This document shows, one piece after another, positions 25,641-33,133 of a DNA stretch of 64,000 nucleotides; within the stretch, counting starts at the first letter, position 1, and each line of letters opens with the position of its first letter. The stretch lies in contig NZ_CP014616.1 in NCBI RefSeq assembly GCF_001590685.1, positions 805,001 through 869,000 on the forward strand, in the 5' to 3' direction. The position numbers and the translations under genes are program-made. The DNA is from Sporosarcina psychrophila (GTDB lineage Bacteria; Bacillota; Bacilli; Bacillales_A; Planococcaceae). Under the pieces are notes generated by a model. The model saw only the letters and a list, made by a program, of their open reading frames with translations. It searched no databases and was not told where the DNA came from.

Positions 25641-25844
25641 TCAATCATAGACGTGGAAAATCATCAATTCATGAATCATTTTTTTCAAATTGTCTTCTTC
25701 AGGCGGCGTTTCTCCTGTCCAAACAATGACACCCTCAGGTAAATAGTCACCGGTATACCTCGTATTGCGGAAGAAAAATGAGAATGTCCAACCCGGTAAT
25801 TGTGTATTGTCAAACATCGGTTTAAAACTGAAATGTTGTAGCAT
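25641..25844 (-). CDS. yheE: YheE-family protein
   Basis: A 67-residue protein matching the YheE family (DUF5342) in length and pattern: MLQHFSFKPMFDN, LPGWTFSFFF near 16, VIVWTGETPPEE near 38, and the terminal IHELMIFHVYD. Function unknown. ATG at 25844 follows AGAGGAG by eight bases. Its position beside bmrCD, yheB and yheA matches the yhe gene order of B. subtilis. Confidence 0.87.
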   Translation of the reverse strand: MLQHFSFKPMFDNTQLPGWTFSFFFRNTRYTGDYLPEGVIVWTGETPPEEDNLKKMIHELMIFHVYD

Positions 25845-25915
25845 GTAAATAACTCCTCTCATAAGACGCTACCCGACCGCATAATATCAAGAAAAGAAAG
25901 CGAAAGGGTGCTGAC

Positions 25916-26308
25916 TTGTTTGTTGATAAATTAAAGCAGGCCATCGAGGATGAGTACAAAGATTATTATTTTTATAAATCAATGCACGACATGACCAATG
26001 ATCCGCTTTGGCAAGACTTCCTCAGACATATGTATGAAGATGAAAAAAGCCATTATGAAATGTTTCAACAGCTCTATTATATGATGACGGGGACATTTGT
26101 ACCAAATCCAAAGAGACCGTTGCCTTGTTATAACTTAAAAGAGTGTGTTCAGCGGGCATTGGTGAGTGAGCTTGAAGCGGTTGAAATGTATAAGGAAATG
26201 CTACTAACCGTTCCTTTTCAACAGGCCTACAATCCATTTTTCATCGCAATGCATGATGAAATGGAACACGCTATTCGCATGTCGACAATGTACAACGCAC
26301 TAAGATAA
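25916..26308 (+). CDS. Ferritin-like domain protein
   Basis: 130 residues, all helical, with spaced acidic and histidine ligands as in rubrerythrin-like four-helix bundles: IEDEYKDYYFYKSM near 9-22, YEDEKSHYEMF near 40-50, SELEAVEMYKEML near 84-96 and HDEMEHAIRMS near 112-122. This pattern fits a two-metal site of the ExxH kind. The role (iron or oxidative stress, or a spore-coat function as for some Bacillus relatives) is inferred. TTG start at 25916, behind GAAAGGGTG. Divergent from yheE. Confidence 0.8.
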   Translation: MFVDKLKQAIEDEYKDYYFYKSMHDMTNDPLWQDFLRHMYEDEKSHYEMFQQLYYMMTGTFVPNPKRPLPCYNLKECVQRALVSELEAVEMYKEMLLTVPFQQAYNPFFIAMHDEMEHAIRMSTMYNALR

Positions 26309-26380
26309 GTCTTTGAATTTTTCCGTTCGGTTTAGTTCTGCTATAATTAGGACTTAACGATACGGAAAAAGGTGAAGCAT

Positions 26381-27529
26381 TTGGGTATTTTATGGACATT
26401 GTTATTCATGGCTTTTATTGGTGCATTAATCGGGGGACTTACAAATCATCTGGCGATTAAAATGTTGTTCAGGCCACATGAAGCGAAATATATTGGGAAA
26501 TGGCGTTTGCCATTCACGCCGGGATTGATACCGAAACGGCGCGATGAACTGGCAGTGCAACTCGGTAAGACGGTGACGAATTATTTATTAACACCGGAAA
26601 CGTTCAGAAAGAAATTATTGACGCCTGACATGGAGAAGAAAGCAGAGGATTTCCTCCAACAAAAACTTGAGCAGCATATCCTTCTCTCTGATAAAACATT
26701 GAATGACTGGCTTAATACTGCCGGCGCGATGAATGTTGCAGAGAAAGCAGAGCGGAAAGTGTTGGAAGTACTCGATGCCCAGCTTAACGCCGTTCGTGTA
26801 AAAATGACGACGGGATCGGTAGAAGAGGTGCTACCGCAAAAGTGGCGGGTAGAAGCTGCAGGGCGCATTCCAGCCATAACAACCTATATTCTAGGCAGGT
26901 CGGAAACCTACTTCGAATCAGATGAAGGAAAAGCAATGTTCCATAAAATGATTGATGATTTCCTAGCATCAAAGGGTACACTTGGAAGTATGGTAAATAT
27001 GTTTTTTGGAGAATCAGAATCGCTTGTTGTAAAAGTACAGCGTGAAGCACTGAAGTTTGTCGCAGCACAAGGGACGTACGATCTTGTGAATACAATTATA
27101 CTTAATGAATGGGAAAAGCTTCAAAAACGTCCCGTTGAGGAACTTCTCTCAGGATTTGATTGGGATGGGTTGTTCAATTCAGTCCGATCTTATGCAGAAA
27201 AAGAACTTGTACTGGAAGCTCGCTTGAATAAGACGATACAGGATTATTGGCCTGCAGGGGCGGAATGGACAGCTGTTAATCTGACGCCGGCGCTGACTAG
27301 CTTTGCATTCGAACAGGCAGAAAAACAAATGGAGATATCGCTCCACAAACTTAAATTAGATGATATGGTTAGAGAGCAAGTCGATGCGTTTCCAGTTGCA
27401 ATACTGGAAGATCTAGTGCTCGGCATTTCAAGACGCGAATTCAAGATGATCACCGTACTTGGAGCATTTCTCGGCGGTTTGATTGGAATCGTTCAAGGCC
27501 TTATTGTCTTGGCAACAAATTTATCATAG
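26381..27529 (+). CDS. yheB: DUF445 family membrane protein YheB
   Basis: A 382-residue protein with one membrane span at each end: residues about 4-24 (LLFMAFIGALIGGLTNHLAIK) and about 355-380 (ITVLGAFLGGLIGIVQGLIVL). A long soluble region lies between. The segment KMLFRPHEAKYIGKWRLPF near 28 is the family hallmark. Function unknown. The start is taken as TTG at 26381, six bases after AAAAAGGTG; the GTG at 26372 lies inside that site. Followed 12 bp later by yheA. Confidence 0.88.
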   Translation: MGILWTLLFMAFIGALIGGLTNHLAIKMLFRPHEAKYIGKWRLPFTPGLIPKRRDELAVQLGKTVTNYLLTPETFRKKLLTPDMEKKAEDFLQQKLEQHILLSDKTLNDWLNTAGAMNVAEKAERKVLEVLDAQLNAVRVKMTTGSVEEVLPQKWRVEAAGRIPAITTYILGRSETYFESDEGKAMFHKMIDDFLASKGTLGSMVNMFFGESESLVVKVQREALKFVAAQGTYDLVNTIILNEWEKLQKRPVEELLSGFDWDGLFNSVRSYAEKELVLEARLNKTIQDYWPAGAEWTAVNLTPALTSFAFEQAEKQMEISLHKLKLDDMVREQVDAFPVAILEDLVLGISRREFKMITVLGAFLGGLIGIVQGLIVLATNLS

Positions 27530-27541
27530 GGGGAACAATAC

Positions 27542-27889
27542 ATGACAGTGAATATTTACGATGATTTAAACAAATTGGAAGCAACATTCCGAAAAACTGC
27601 AGAGTTTTTAGAAGTACAGCAAGCGGTAGAAGAAGTGAAGGTGGATGACGATGCACTAGCGTTGTTCAAAAACTTCCGTAAAATCCAATTGAGCCTTCAG
27701 GAAAAACAGATGCAAGGTGAAGAACCAGTAGCTGAAGAGCTTGAGTATGCTCAAAAGACTGCACAACTTGCGCAGCAAAATCCTAAGATTATGAAAATGC
27801 TTGAAGCAGAAATGAAATTGAGTGGCTTGATTGAAGAAGTAAACCGTGTACTGATGAAACCAGTACAACAATTATACGAATCCATCTAA
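27542..27889 (+). CDS. yheA: YlbF/YmcA-family protein YheA
   Basis: 115-residue helical protein of the YlbF/YmcA (Com_YlbF) family, formerly UPF0342. Relatives YlbF and YmcA work with YaaT in RNA maturation and developmental control; YheA itself has no clear role. The length matches B. subtilis YheA. Probably co-transcribed with yheB. ATG at 27542 behind AGGGGG; a terminator follows at once. Confidence 0.9.
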   Translation: MTVNIYDDLNKLEATFRKTAEFLEVQQAVEEVKVDDDALALFKNFRKIQLSLQEKQMQGEEPVAEELEYAQKTAQLAQQNPKIMKMLEAEMKLSGLIEEVNRVLMKPVQQLYESI

Positions 27890-27910
27890 AAACCGGCCTA
27901 GGCCGGTTTT
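27887..27910 (+). terminator. Terminator of yheBA
   Basis: AAAACCGGCC, loop TA, GGCCGGTTTTT. A compact stem overlapping the yheA stop codon. Confidence 0.88.
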
Positions 27911-28001
27911 TCTTCTTTCACTCCGTAAATTTGCTATAATGATTTTATGTTTATCTAGAGAAAAAACTTCGGTTTTATAAATAGAAAGTTGGGTACTTAC
28001 A

Positions 28002-29507
28002 ATGCAAAAAATCATCATGAAAGAAAACTACGAACAGGGTTGGATTAGGATGTTTACGCATCTAGCAAACCTTTTCTTTGAACAATCGAAAATAGTCGAT
28101 GAAGATGAAGAGGGTGCGATACTGGCAAATTTGACGTTGGAGCGGACGCTTGATGGACAACTTGTCGGAAAGGCAATCCTTACATGGGACGGTGTGGAAT
28201 ATTCTGCTGAGTTTTCTGAGATAGAAGAGACGGACGATGATAAAGCGATTACCCGCCAGTTAAAGCGGATTTATTCACACGTTTTCCTTGAAACGCTTGA
28301 ACAAGCAACAGGGATGCATCAATCGTGGGGAATTCTGACAGGGATTCGCCCGATGAAACTGTACCATAAATATCGCCACGAAGGACACAGTACGGAAGAG
28401 GCCCAGCAATTGTTAATGAATCGCCATCGGCTCTCGAGCGAAAAAAGCGAACTTCTAGCAAAAATAGCGAATGTGCAGTTGCGAACGGTGCCTGATTTAC
28501 ACGAATTAAAAAATGAAGTAAGTATTTATATAGGCATTCCATTTTGTCCGACGAAATGTGCGTATTGCACATTCCCAGCCTATGCGATTAATCGAAAAAA
28601 TGGACGAGTCGAAACATTCCTAGACGGATTGCATGAAGAAATCCGAGAAATGGGAAAATGGCTGACAGAGCGAGACATGGCCATTACGACGATTTACTTC
28701 GGTGGAGGAACTCCGACATCTATAGAAGCGGAAGAAATGGATGCGCTATATGAAACGATGTATGCTTCATTCCCTAATATGGATAAAGTCAGAGAAGTAA
28801 CGGTAGAGGCAGGTCGTCCTGATACGATTACGCCCGCTAAAATCGAAGTTCTGAAAAAATGGGGTATTGACCGGATAAGCGTCAATCCGCAATCCTATAC
28901 AGATGAGACACTAAAAGCAATCGGTCGTCACCATACTGTTCAAGAAACAGTCGATAAGTTCTGGTTGTCACGCGATATGGGCATGAAGAATATTAATATG
29001 GATCTCATCATCGGTTTGCCAAATGAAGGAATGGAAGAATTCAAGCATTCACTTGCAGAGACTGAAAAAATGCAACCTGAATCGCTGACAGTTCATACAT
29101 TGTCATTCAAACGGGCATCTGAAATGACTCGTAATAAAGACAAATACAAAGTTGCTAATCGTGAAACAGTCGAGCAGATGATGAAACTCGGAGAAGAGTG
29201 GAACGCTGCAAATGGCTATGAACCGTACTATTTATACCGTCAAAAGAACATTTTAGGCAACTTGGAAAACGTCGGGTACGCAAAGCCTGGTGAAGAAAGT
29301 ATCTATAACATCGTTATTATGGAAGAGGTACAGACGATCATTGGAGTAGGTTGTGGGGCTTCAAGTAAGTTCATTGACCCTGAAACGGGGAAAATTACGC
29401 AGTTCTATAATCCGAAAGATCCGGCAGCTTATATTCTGACGTATGAGGATTCAATCGTGAAGAAGCTCGCTCATCTTGACGCGATTTTTCCAGAGATGGT
29501 TAAGTAG
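28002..29507 (+). CDS. hemZ: Coproporphyrinogen III dehydrogenase-like HemZ
   Basis: Radical-SAM enzyme of the HemN/HemW superfamily, 501 residues, the same length as B. subtilis HemZ. The iron-sulfur motif C-x3-C-x2-C is in PFCPTKCAYCTFPAY near residues 178-192. The SAM-binding GGGTPTS follows near 233. The N-terminal 165 residues are specific to this group. Proposed to oxidise coproporphyrinogen III without oxygen; the activity of HemZ is less certain than that of HemN. ATG at 28002; the ribosome-binding site is weak. Confidence 0.93.
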   Translation: MQKIIMKENYEQGWIRMFTHLANLFFEQSKIVDEDEEGAILANLTLERTLDGQLVGKAILTWDGVEYSAEFSEIEETDDDKAITRQLKRIYSHVFLETLEQATGMHQSWGILTGIRPMKLYHKYRHEGHSTEEAQQLLMNRHRLSSEKSELLAKIANVQLRTVPDLHELKNEVSIYIGIPFCPTKCAYCTFPAYAINRKNGRVETFLDGLHEEIREMGKWLTERDMAITTIYFGGGTPTSIEAEEMDALYETMYASFPNMDKVREVTVEAGRPDTITPAKIEVLKKWGIDRISVNPQSYTDETLKAIGRHHTVQETVDKFWLSRDMGMKNINMDLIIGLPNEGMEEFKHSLAETEKMQPESLTVHTLSFKRASEMTRNKDKYKVANRETVEQMMKLGEEWNAANGYEPYYLYRQKNILGNLENVGYAKPGEESIYNIVIMEEVQTIIGVGCGASSKFIDPETGKITQFYNPKDPAAYILTYEDSIVKKLAHLDAIFPEMVK

Positions 29508-29541
29508 AAAAGCGCAAGTGCCTTGATAGACCCTACTCTAG
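29506..29541. repeat. Family 2 repeat stub
   Basis: AGAAAAGCGCAAGTGCC and TAGACCCTACTC: inverse-orientation ends of the family 2 element, starting in the hemZ stop codon. Confidence 0.55.
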
Positions 29542-29587
29542 GTAGAAAAACGTATACTTTCTTAGCTCTTAAATAAAGGGTTTACTG

Positions 29588-29647
29588 AAAAAACACCGAA
29601 TCTAAGAAGTGAATGGTAATTCATTTCTTACGAAGGGGTGTTTTTTT
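29588..29647 (+). promoter_or_regulatory. Terminator-like hairpin overlapping the yhaR ribosome-binding site
   Basis: AAAAAACACC (29588-29597) pairs with GGTGTTTTTT, and the inner arms TAAGAAGTGAAT and ATTCATTTCTTA also pair. The 3' arm AAGGGGTG is the yhaR Shine-Dalgarno sequence, and the T run ends directly at the ATG. It can act as a terminator for hemZ, or hide the yhaR start, or both. Confidence 0.65.
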
Positions 29648-30427
29648 ATGTATACAACTGTCGAATTAAAAAAAGAGGGACGCCTTGCGCATCTTACGTT
29701 GAATAGGCCTGCATCGATGAACGCGATGGATAGTGTCATGATGAAGGAACTAGCGGATGTTTTCGAGGAATTGAAAAGCGATGTGTCAGTTCAAGTTTTG
29801 GTAATCCAAGGGGCCGGTCGTGCATTTTCTGCGGGTGGGGATATTAAAGCGATGTTAAATCCGGATAGCCCAATGGATATTGGTAGTGTAATGGTAGACG
29901 TGTCACGTCTTGCGAAAGCACTTTATACATTACCGCAAGTTACGATTGCGGTCGTCCATGGTGCGGCGGCAGGACTTGGATTTAGCCTTGTGCTTGGCTG
30001 CGATTATATTATTGCGGAAGAGGAAAGTAAACTTGCGATGAACTTTATCGGCATTGGTCTAATTCCAGACGGGGCAGGTCATTTCTTCTTAAAAGAACGC
30101 GTAGGTGTGCCTCAAGCGAAAAAACTCATTTGGTCAGGAAAAGTGATGAATGGTCAAGAAGCACTTGAAAAAGGACTCATCGATGAAGTGACTGCACAAG
30201 GTACTGGTGCTGAACGCGGCGAAGCGTTTGCTCATAAACTGCTTGCGTCGCCGATTGCAGCAATGATTGCATCGAAAAAAATTCTGCATGCGCAAAAAAC
30301 GAAAGAACTTGAAAGCATATTGGCAATGGAAAGTGAAGCACAAGTGGCAATGCGGAAAACAGCAGACCACCTAGAAGGTATTCAGGCATTTGTAGGAAAA
30401 CGTAAGCCAGAATTTATAGGAAAATAA
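29648..30427 (+). CDS. yhaR: Enoyl-CoA hydratase/isomerase family protein (YhaR-like)
   Basis: A 259-residue crotonase-fold enzyme. Oxyanion-hole residues lie in the AGRAFSAGGDIKAM segment near 58 and HGAAAGLGFSLVLGCD near 101-116; the usual catalytic Glu pair is not both obvious, so the exact reaction is open. Order after hemZ matches B. subtilis yhaR. Start at ATG 29648; an in-frame GTG at 29609 lies inside the upstream hairpin without its own site. A terminator follows. Confidence 0.85.
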   Translation: MYTTVELKKEGRLAHLTLNRPASMNAMDSVMMKELADVFEELKSDVSVQVLVIQGAGRAFSAGGDIKAMLNPDSPMDIGSVMVDVSRLAKALYTLPQVTIAVVHGAAAGLGFSLVLGCDYIIAEEESKLAMNFIGIGLIPDGAGHFFLKERVGVPQAKKLIWSGKVMNGQEALEKGLIDEVTAQGTGAERGEAFAHKLLASPIAAMIASKKILHAQKTKELESILAMESEAQVAMRKTADHLEGIQAFVGKRKPEFIGK

Positions 30428-30442
30428 TTTTTATGTAATATG

Positions 30443-30494
30443 GACACTGGTTTAGGGGTGAGTTTTTACGCCATCCTGAATCAGTGTCTTTTCT
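30443..30494 (+). terminator. Terminator of yhaR
   Basis: GACACTGGTTTAGG and CCTGAATCAGTGTC pair with small mismatches, followed by TTTTCTT. Confidence 0.72.
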
Positions 30495-30520
30495 TGTACT
30501 AGACATTTTGTGCAATTAAC

Positions 30521-30640
30521 ATGTGGCGGTCATAAAACGGCTGATGCAGGTCATAATGGAAGTCGTGTCGAGCATAACAGTGCTCATGGCGGTCATAACT
30601 GCACCTATGGCGAGCATAACAAGCTCCATGGCGGTCATAA
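30521..30640. repeat. Array of six 21-bp repeats, GGCGGTCATAA core
   Basis: The cores GGTCATAA or GAGCATAA recur at exactly 21-bp steps; the base before CATAA lies at 30530, 30551, 30572, 30593, 30614 and 30635. Units alternate between CGGTCATAA and CGAGCATAA. The array shares period and core with 15838-15935. Confidence 0.87.
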
Positions 30641-30700
30641 GGAAGAAAGGAAATCAACAATTTGATCCAGCGCTTGCAGTATGAATCAGCCTGCGTAATT

Positions 30701-30757
30701 AAAAAAGTACCAAGCATGCATCCGTTGAATAAAAGGATCAGTGCTTGGTACTTTTTA
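30701..30757 (-). terminator. Terminator of mgsA
   Basis: AAAAAGTACCAAGCA and TGCTTGGTACTTTTT close a 15-bp stem with a long loop; T-rich on both strands. Confidence 0.82.
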
Positions 30758-30775
30758 TTTTATTTTGAAATGAAC

Positions 30776-31180
30776 TTACTTATATTTATCAAGCATTTCA
30801 CGCCATGAGAAGTACCCTTTTTCAACAGCGCGAAGTAACAGCTCAGCCGTTGCAATATTCGTAGCGAGTGGGATGCCATAGACATCACAAAGGCGTAATA
30901 ACGCACTGACGTCGGGTTCATGTGGTTGAGCAGTTAGTGGGTCACGGAAAAACAAGATTAAGTCCAGCTCGCCAGTTGCAATCATTGCACCAATTTGCTG
31001 ATCACCACCCAAAGGTCCCGAATTAAGTCGGGTTACAGATAAATTGGTTTCGTCCATAATTCTTTTTCCCGTTGTACCGGTAGCAAATAATGTGTATTGC
31101 GAAAAGATATATTCGTAGGCAATTGTGAAATTTACCATTTCATTTTTCTTTTCGTCATGGGCAATTAATGCGATTTTCAT
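30776..31180 (-). CDS. mgsA: Methylglyoxal synthase MgsA
   Basis: Converts dihydroxyacetone phosphate to methylglyoxal and phosphate, a bypass of lower glycolysis. The 134-residue protein has [12 protein letters not shown] at the start, the phosphate-binding TGTTG near 35-39, and the catalytic region [18 protein letters not shown] near 54-71 with its Asp. FFRDPL near 77 and the ending LATN-x-ATAE complete the family pattern. ATG at 31180. The aldo/keto reductase at 10176 could detoxify the product; that link is a guess. Confidence 0.95.
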   Translation of the reverse strand: MKIALIAHDEKKNEMVNFTIAYEYIFSQYTLFATGTTGKRIMDETNLSVTRLNSGPLGGDQQIGAMIATGELDLILFFRDPLTAQPHEPDVSALLRLCDVYGIPLATNIATAELLLRAVEKGYFSWREMLDKYK

Positions 31181-31279
31181 TTCTCAACACCCTGTCTATT
31201 TGTATGATGGAAATGCTTTGTTTCTGTTTAGGATTACATAATAAGTGAAGGGAAGTAAACATCTGAAGTGCAATTTTAT

Positions 31280-31465
31280 TTAGGAATGGAACAATATTAA
31301 CTTACCTGCCGGAGATGCAAGGCGATGTGTCTTTTCAAGAAGACCCTTATCCTCAAGCATTACTTGGCCTTTTTCTTTTGCTGCTTCGTCCGTTTCAGCT
31401 GTGAATGTATCTTCTGTAATTAATTCCCCCGTTGGTTCAAAAGCTGTTAGTTTATATGTTCTCAC
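31280..31465 (-). CDS. YhzD-like small protein
   Basis: 61 residues, soluble. The pattern YKLTAFEPTGELITEDTF, then KGLLEKTHRLASPAGKLILFH at the end, resembles B. subtilis YhzD, whose function is unknown. The start is GTG at 31465, six bases after AAAGGGTG. The same small gene lies in the yha region of B. subtilis, which supports the match. Confidence 0.68.
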   Translation of the reverse strand: MRTYKLTAFEPTGELITEDTFTAETDEAAKEKGQVMLEDKGLLEKTHRLASPAGKLILFHS

Positions 31466-31527
31466 ATAATTCACCCTTTCCACTCTATTTCATTCATTAT
31501 ACTATGAAAAATTCTAAAAGGAAATTT

Positions 31528-31587
31528 GTAAAGGTTACTTGACATCTTGAGTGTGGTAAAGTAACCTTTACGTAAAGCAACCTTTAC
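31528..31587 (+). promoter_or_regulatory. Tandem operator and promoter of the HTH gene
   Basis: GTAAAGTAACCTTTAC at 31556-31571 is followed directly by GTAAAGCAACCTTTAC at 31572-31587 (15 of 16 identical). Upstream, GTAAAGGTTACTT at 31528-31540 is the perfect inverse of AAGTAACCTTTAC. TTGACA at 31539-31544 lies inside the block. The likely binder is the XRE-type regulator encoded 60 bp downstream. Confidence 0.7.
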
Positions 31588-31590
31588 AAT

Positions 31591-31628
31591 AGTCGGTGTC
31601 TAGACTCCGGGTGCCCTGCGCTTTTCGT
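31591..31628. repeat. Family 2 repeat stub
   Basis: GTGTCTAGACTCC joined to CCTGCGCTTTTC without the middle of the element. It lies between the tandem operator and the ribosome-binding site of the HTH gene. Confidence 0.6.
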
Positions 31629-31647
31629 ATGAAAGGGGAGCATTGAA

Positions 31648-31845
31648 ATGAATAACTTGATAAAGGAAATGCGGACTGCGATGGGGCTAACGCAAGATGA
31701 TCTGTCGGAGAAACTGGAAGTTTCGAGACAGACGATTATTTCCCTCGAAAAAGGTAGATATAACCCATCACTGACATTAGCGTTCAAACTTGCGAAGTTA
31801 TTCAATTGTCGCATTGAAGATATTTTTACACCCGAGGAGGATTGA
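31648..31845 (+). CDS. XRE/Cro-type HTH regulator, 65 residues
   Basis: A compact single-domain regulator: MGLTQDDLSEKLEVSRQTI, then LEKGRYNPSLTLAFKLA, the helix-turn-helix of the small YgzD/YozG-like group. ATG at 31648 behind AAAGGGGAG. The tandem 16-bp palindromes upstream suggest it represses its own promoter. It is followed two bases later by a membrane protein gene and then yhaQ-yhaP; small HTH regulators often control such linked membrane proteins. Confidence 0.87.
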   Translation: MNNLIKEMRTAMGLTQDDLSEKLEVSRQTIISLEKGRYNPSLTLAFKLAKLFNCRIEDIFTPEED

Positions 31846-31847
31846 AA

Positions 31848-32159
31848 ATGTACGAAGGGTTTAATATATGGGTATTTCTTGCAGGGCTGCCGCTTGCTGT
31901 AGTCATTATTTTCATTACTATGTTAATAAATCGGAAAAGGGGAAAGAAAGAACGATGGTTTGACGAACGATATAGAACGATTCATCAACATGCCCGTTCA
32001 ATTTCGTGGTGTGCGACAACCGTTGCGATACTCATTGCTTGGGCAGTTATCATTATTGTTGAAGGACCGCAACTTGCATTTTTCATTCTAACGGGAATCT
32101 GGGTAGTGCACATGGCGTCGTATGCGATTGGTACAGCAATCGCCAGTAGTAAAAACTGA
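31848..32159 (+). CDS. Membrane protein co-transcribed with the HTH regulator
   Basis: 103 residues with three hydrophobic segments: about 7-27 (FLAGLPLAVVIIFITMLI), 55-72 (CATTVAILIAWAVIIIV) and 78-96. The loop GKKERWFDERYRTIHQHARS between the first two recalls small partners of such regulators in Bacillales (DUF2178-like in form). ATG at 31848, seven bases after GAGGAGG and two bases after the regulator stop: translational coupling. Function unknown. Confidence 0.77.
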   Translation: MYEGFNIWVFLAGLPLAVVIIFITMLINRKRGKKERWFDERYRTIHQHARSISWCATTVAILIAWAVIIIVEGPQLAFFILTGIWVVHMASYAIGTAIASSKN

Positions 32160-32233
32160 AAAACTAAAAAAGTGAAACTTCAGTGTGCTAGATACGTATA
32201 GTTAATATTGGGTAAAACGAAAGGGGTAATCGA

Positions 32234-33133
32234 ATGTCATTGCTACTTGAAAATGTAACGAAACGATTTGGAGATTTCACGGCGGTTGATGATTTGACGC
32301 TGTCTGTTGGTAAAGGCACGATGTACGGGTTTCTTGGAGCAAACGGTGCAGGTAAGACGACGACATTTCGGATGATTCTTGGTCTATTAAATGCGAATGA
32401 AGGACGGATTACGTGGAATGGGAAACCGATTTCTTACGCTACAAGTCCTGAGATTGGTTATTTACCGGAGGAACGCGGCCTTTATCCGAAAATGAAGGTG
32501 GAAGAGCAACTGATTTTTCTAGCACAATTACGTGGTATGACAAAGTCGGATGCCAAGACAGCTATGAATAAATGGCTGGAACGAATGGAAATCACTCACT
32601 ATGCCAATAAAAAAGTGGAAGAACTATCAAAAGGAAATCAACAAAAAATCCAAGTAATTGCATCTCTCATGCATAATCCGCAATTGTTAATTCTAGATGA
32701 ACCATTTTCAGGGTTGGATCCAGTAAACGTTGAAATGCTGAAAGAGGCGATAATTCAATTTCGTAATGAGGGAGCAACTATTGTATTCTCGAGCCATCGC
32801 ATGGATCATGTCGAAGAATTGTGTGAGCAACTTAGTATCATCGATAAAGGTAAGCAAATCGTGAGCGGGACACTCCGCGATGTGAAGCGGTCATATGGCA
32901 AGCAGAACGTACGCATAAATTCAGACAATGATTTAGCACATCTGAATGCGATTGCAGGTGTTACATCTGTCCATAAGTCGGTTGAAGGGGCACTCTACCA
33001 GGTCGAATCTGAACAAGTGGCCAATGATTTGTTGACGGCCGCATTAAAGTCGGGCCCGATTCGCCATTTTGGGATTGAGGAACCTTCGCTACAAGACATT
33101 TTCATCGAAAAGGTGGGGAAACAGCATGCGTGA
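32234..33133 (+). CDS. yhaQ: ABC transporter ATPase YhaQ
   Basis: 299-residue ATP-binding subunit of the NatA/YhaQ type. Walker A GANGAGKTT near 36-44, signature LSKGNQQK near 137, Walker B LLILDEPFSGLDP near 155. The C-terminal 80 residues are the extension common in this group. Pairs with yhaP downstream (overlap 8 bp). The B. subtilis relatives resemble NatAB sodium exporters; the substrate is not shown. ATG at 32234 behind AAAGGGG. Confidence 0.9.
   Translation: MSLLLENVTKRFGDFTAVDDLTLSVGKGTMYGFLGANGAGKTTTFRMILGLLNANEGRITWNGKPISYATSPEIGYLPEERGLYPKMKVEEQLIFLAQLRGMTKSDAKTAMNKWLERMEITHYANKKVEELSKGNQQKIQVIASLMHNPQLLILDEPFSGLDPVNVEMLKEAIIQFRNEGATIVFSSHRMDHVEELCEQLSIIDKGKQIVSGTLRDVKRSYGKQNVRINSDNDLAHLNAIAGVTSVHKSVEGALYQVESEQVANDLLTAALKSGPIRHFGIEEPSLQDIFIEKVGKQHA

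Larger units (their letters stand above)
30428..30775. other. Spacer with two terminators and a repeat array
   Basis: Contains the yhaR terminator, six 21-bp repeats and the mgsA terminator. The minus-strand frame at 30499-30717 is the translated repeat (Y-D/A-R-H heptads) and has no clear ribosome-binding site. Confidence 0.65.

Noticed and set aside
30499..30717. His-rich protein gene on the minus strand (Y-D/A-R-H heptads)
   Set aside because: The heptads follow from the 21-bp DNA period; no ribosome-binding site is evident. Translation is kept only as a question in the findings.
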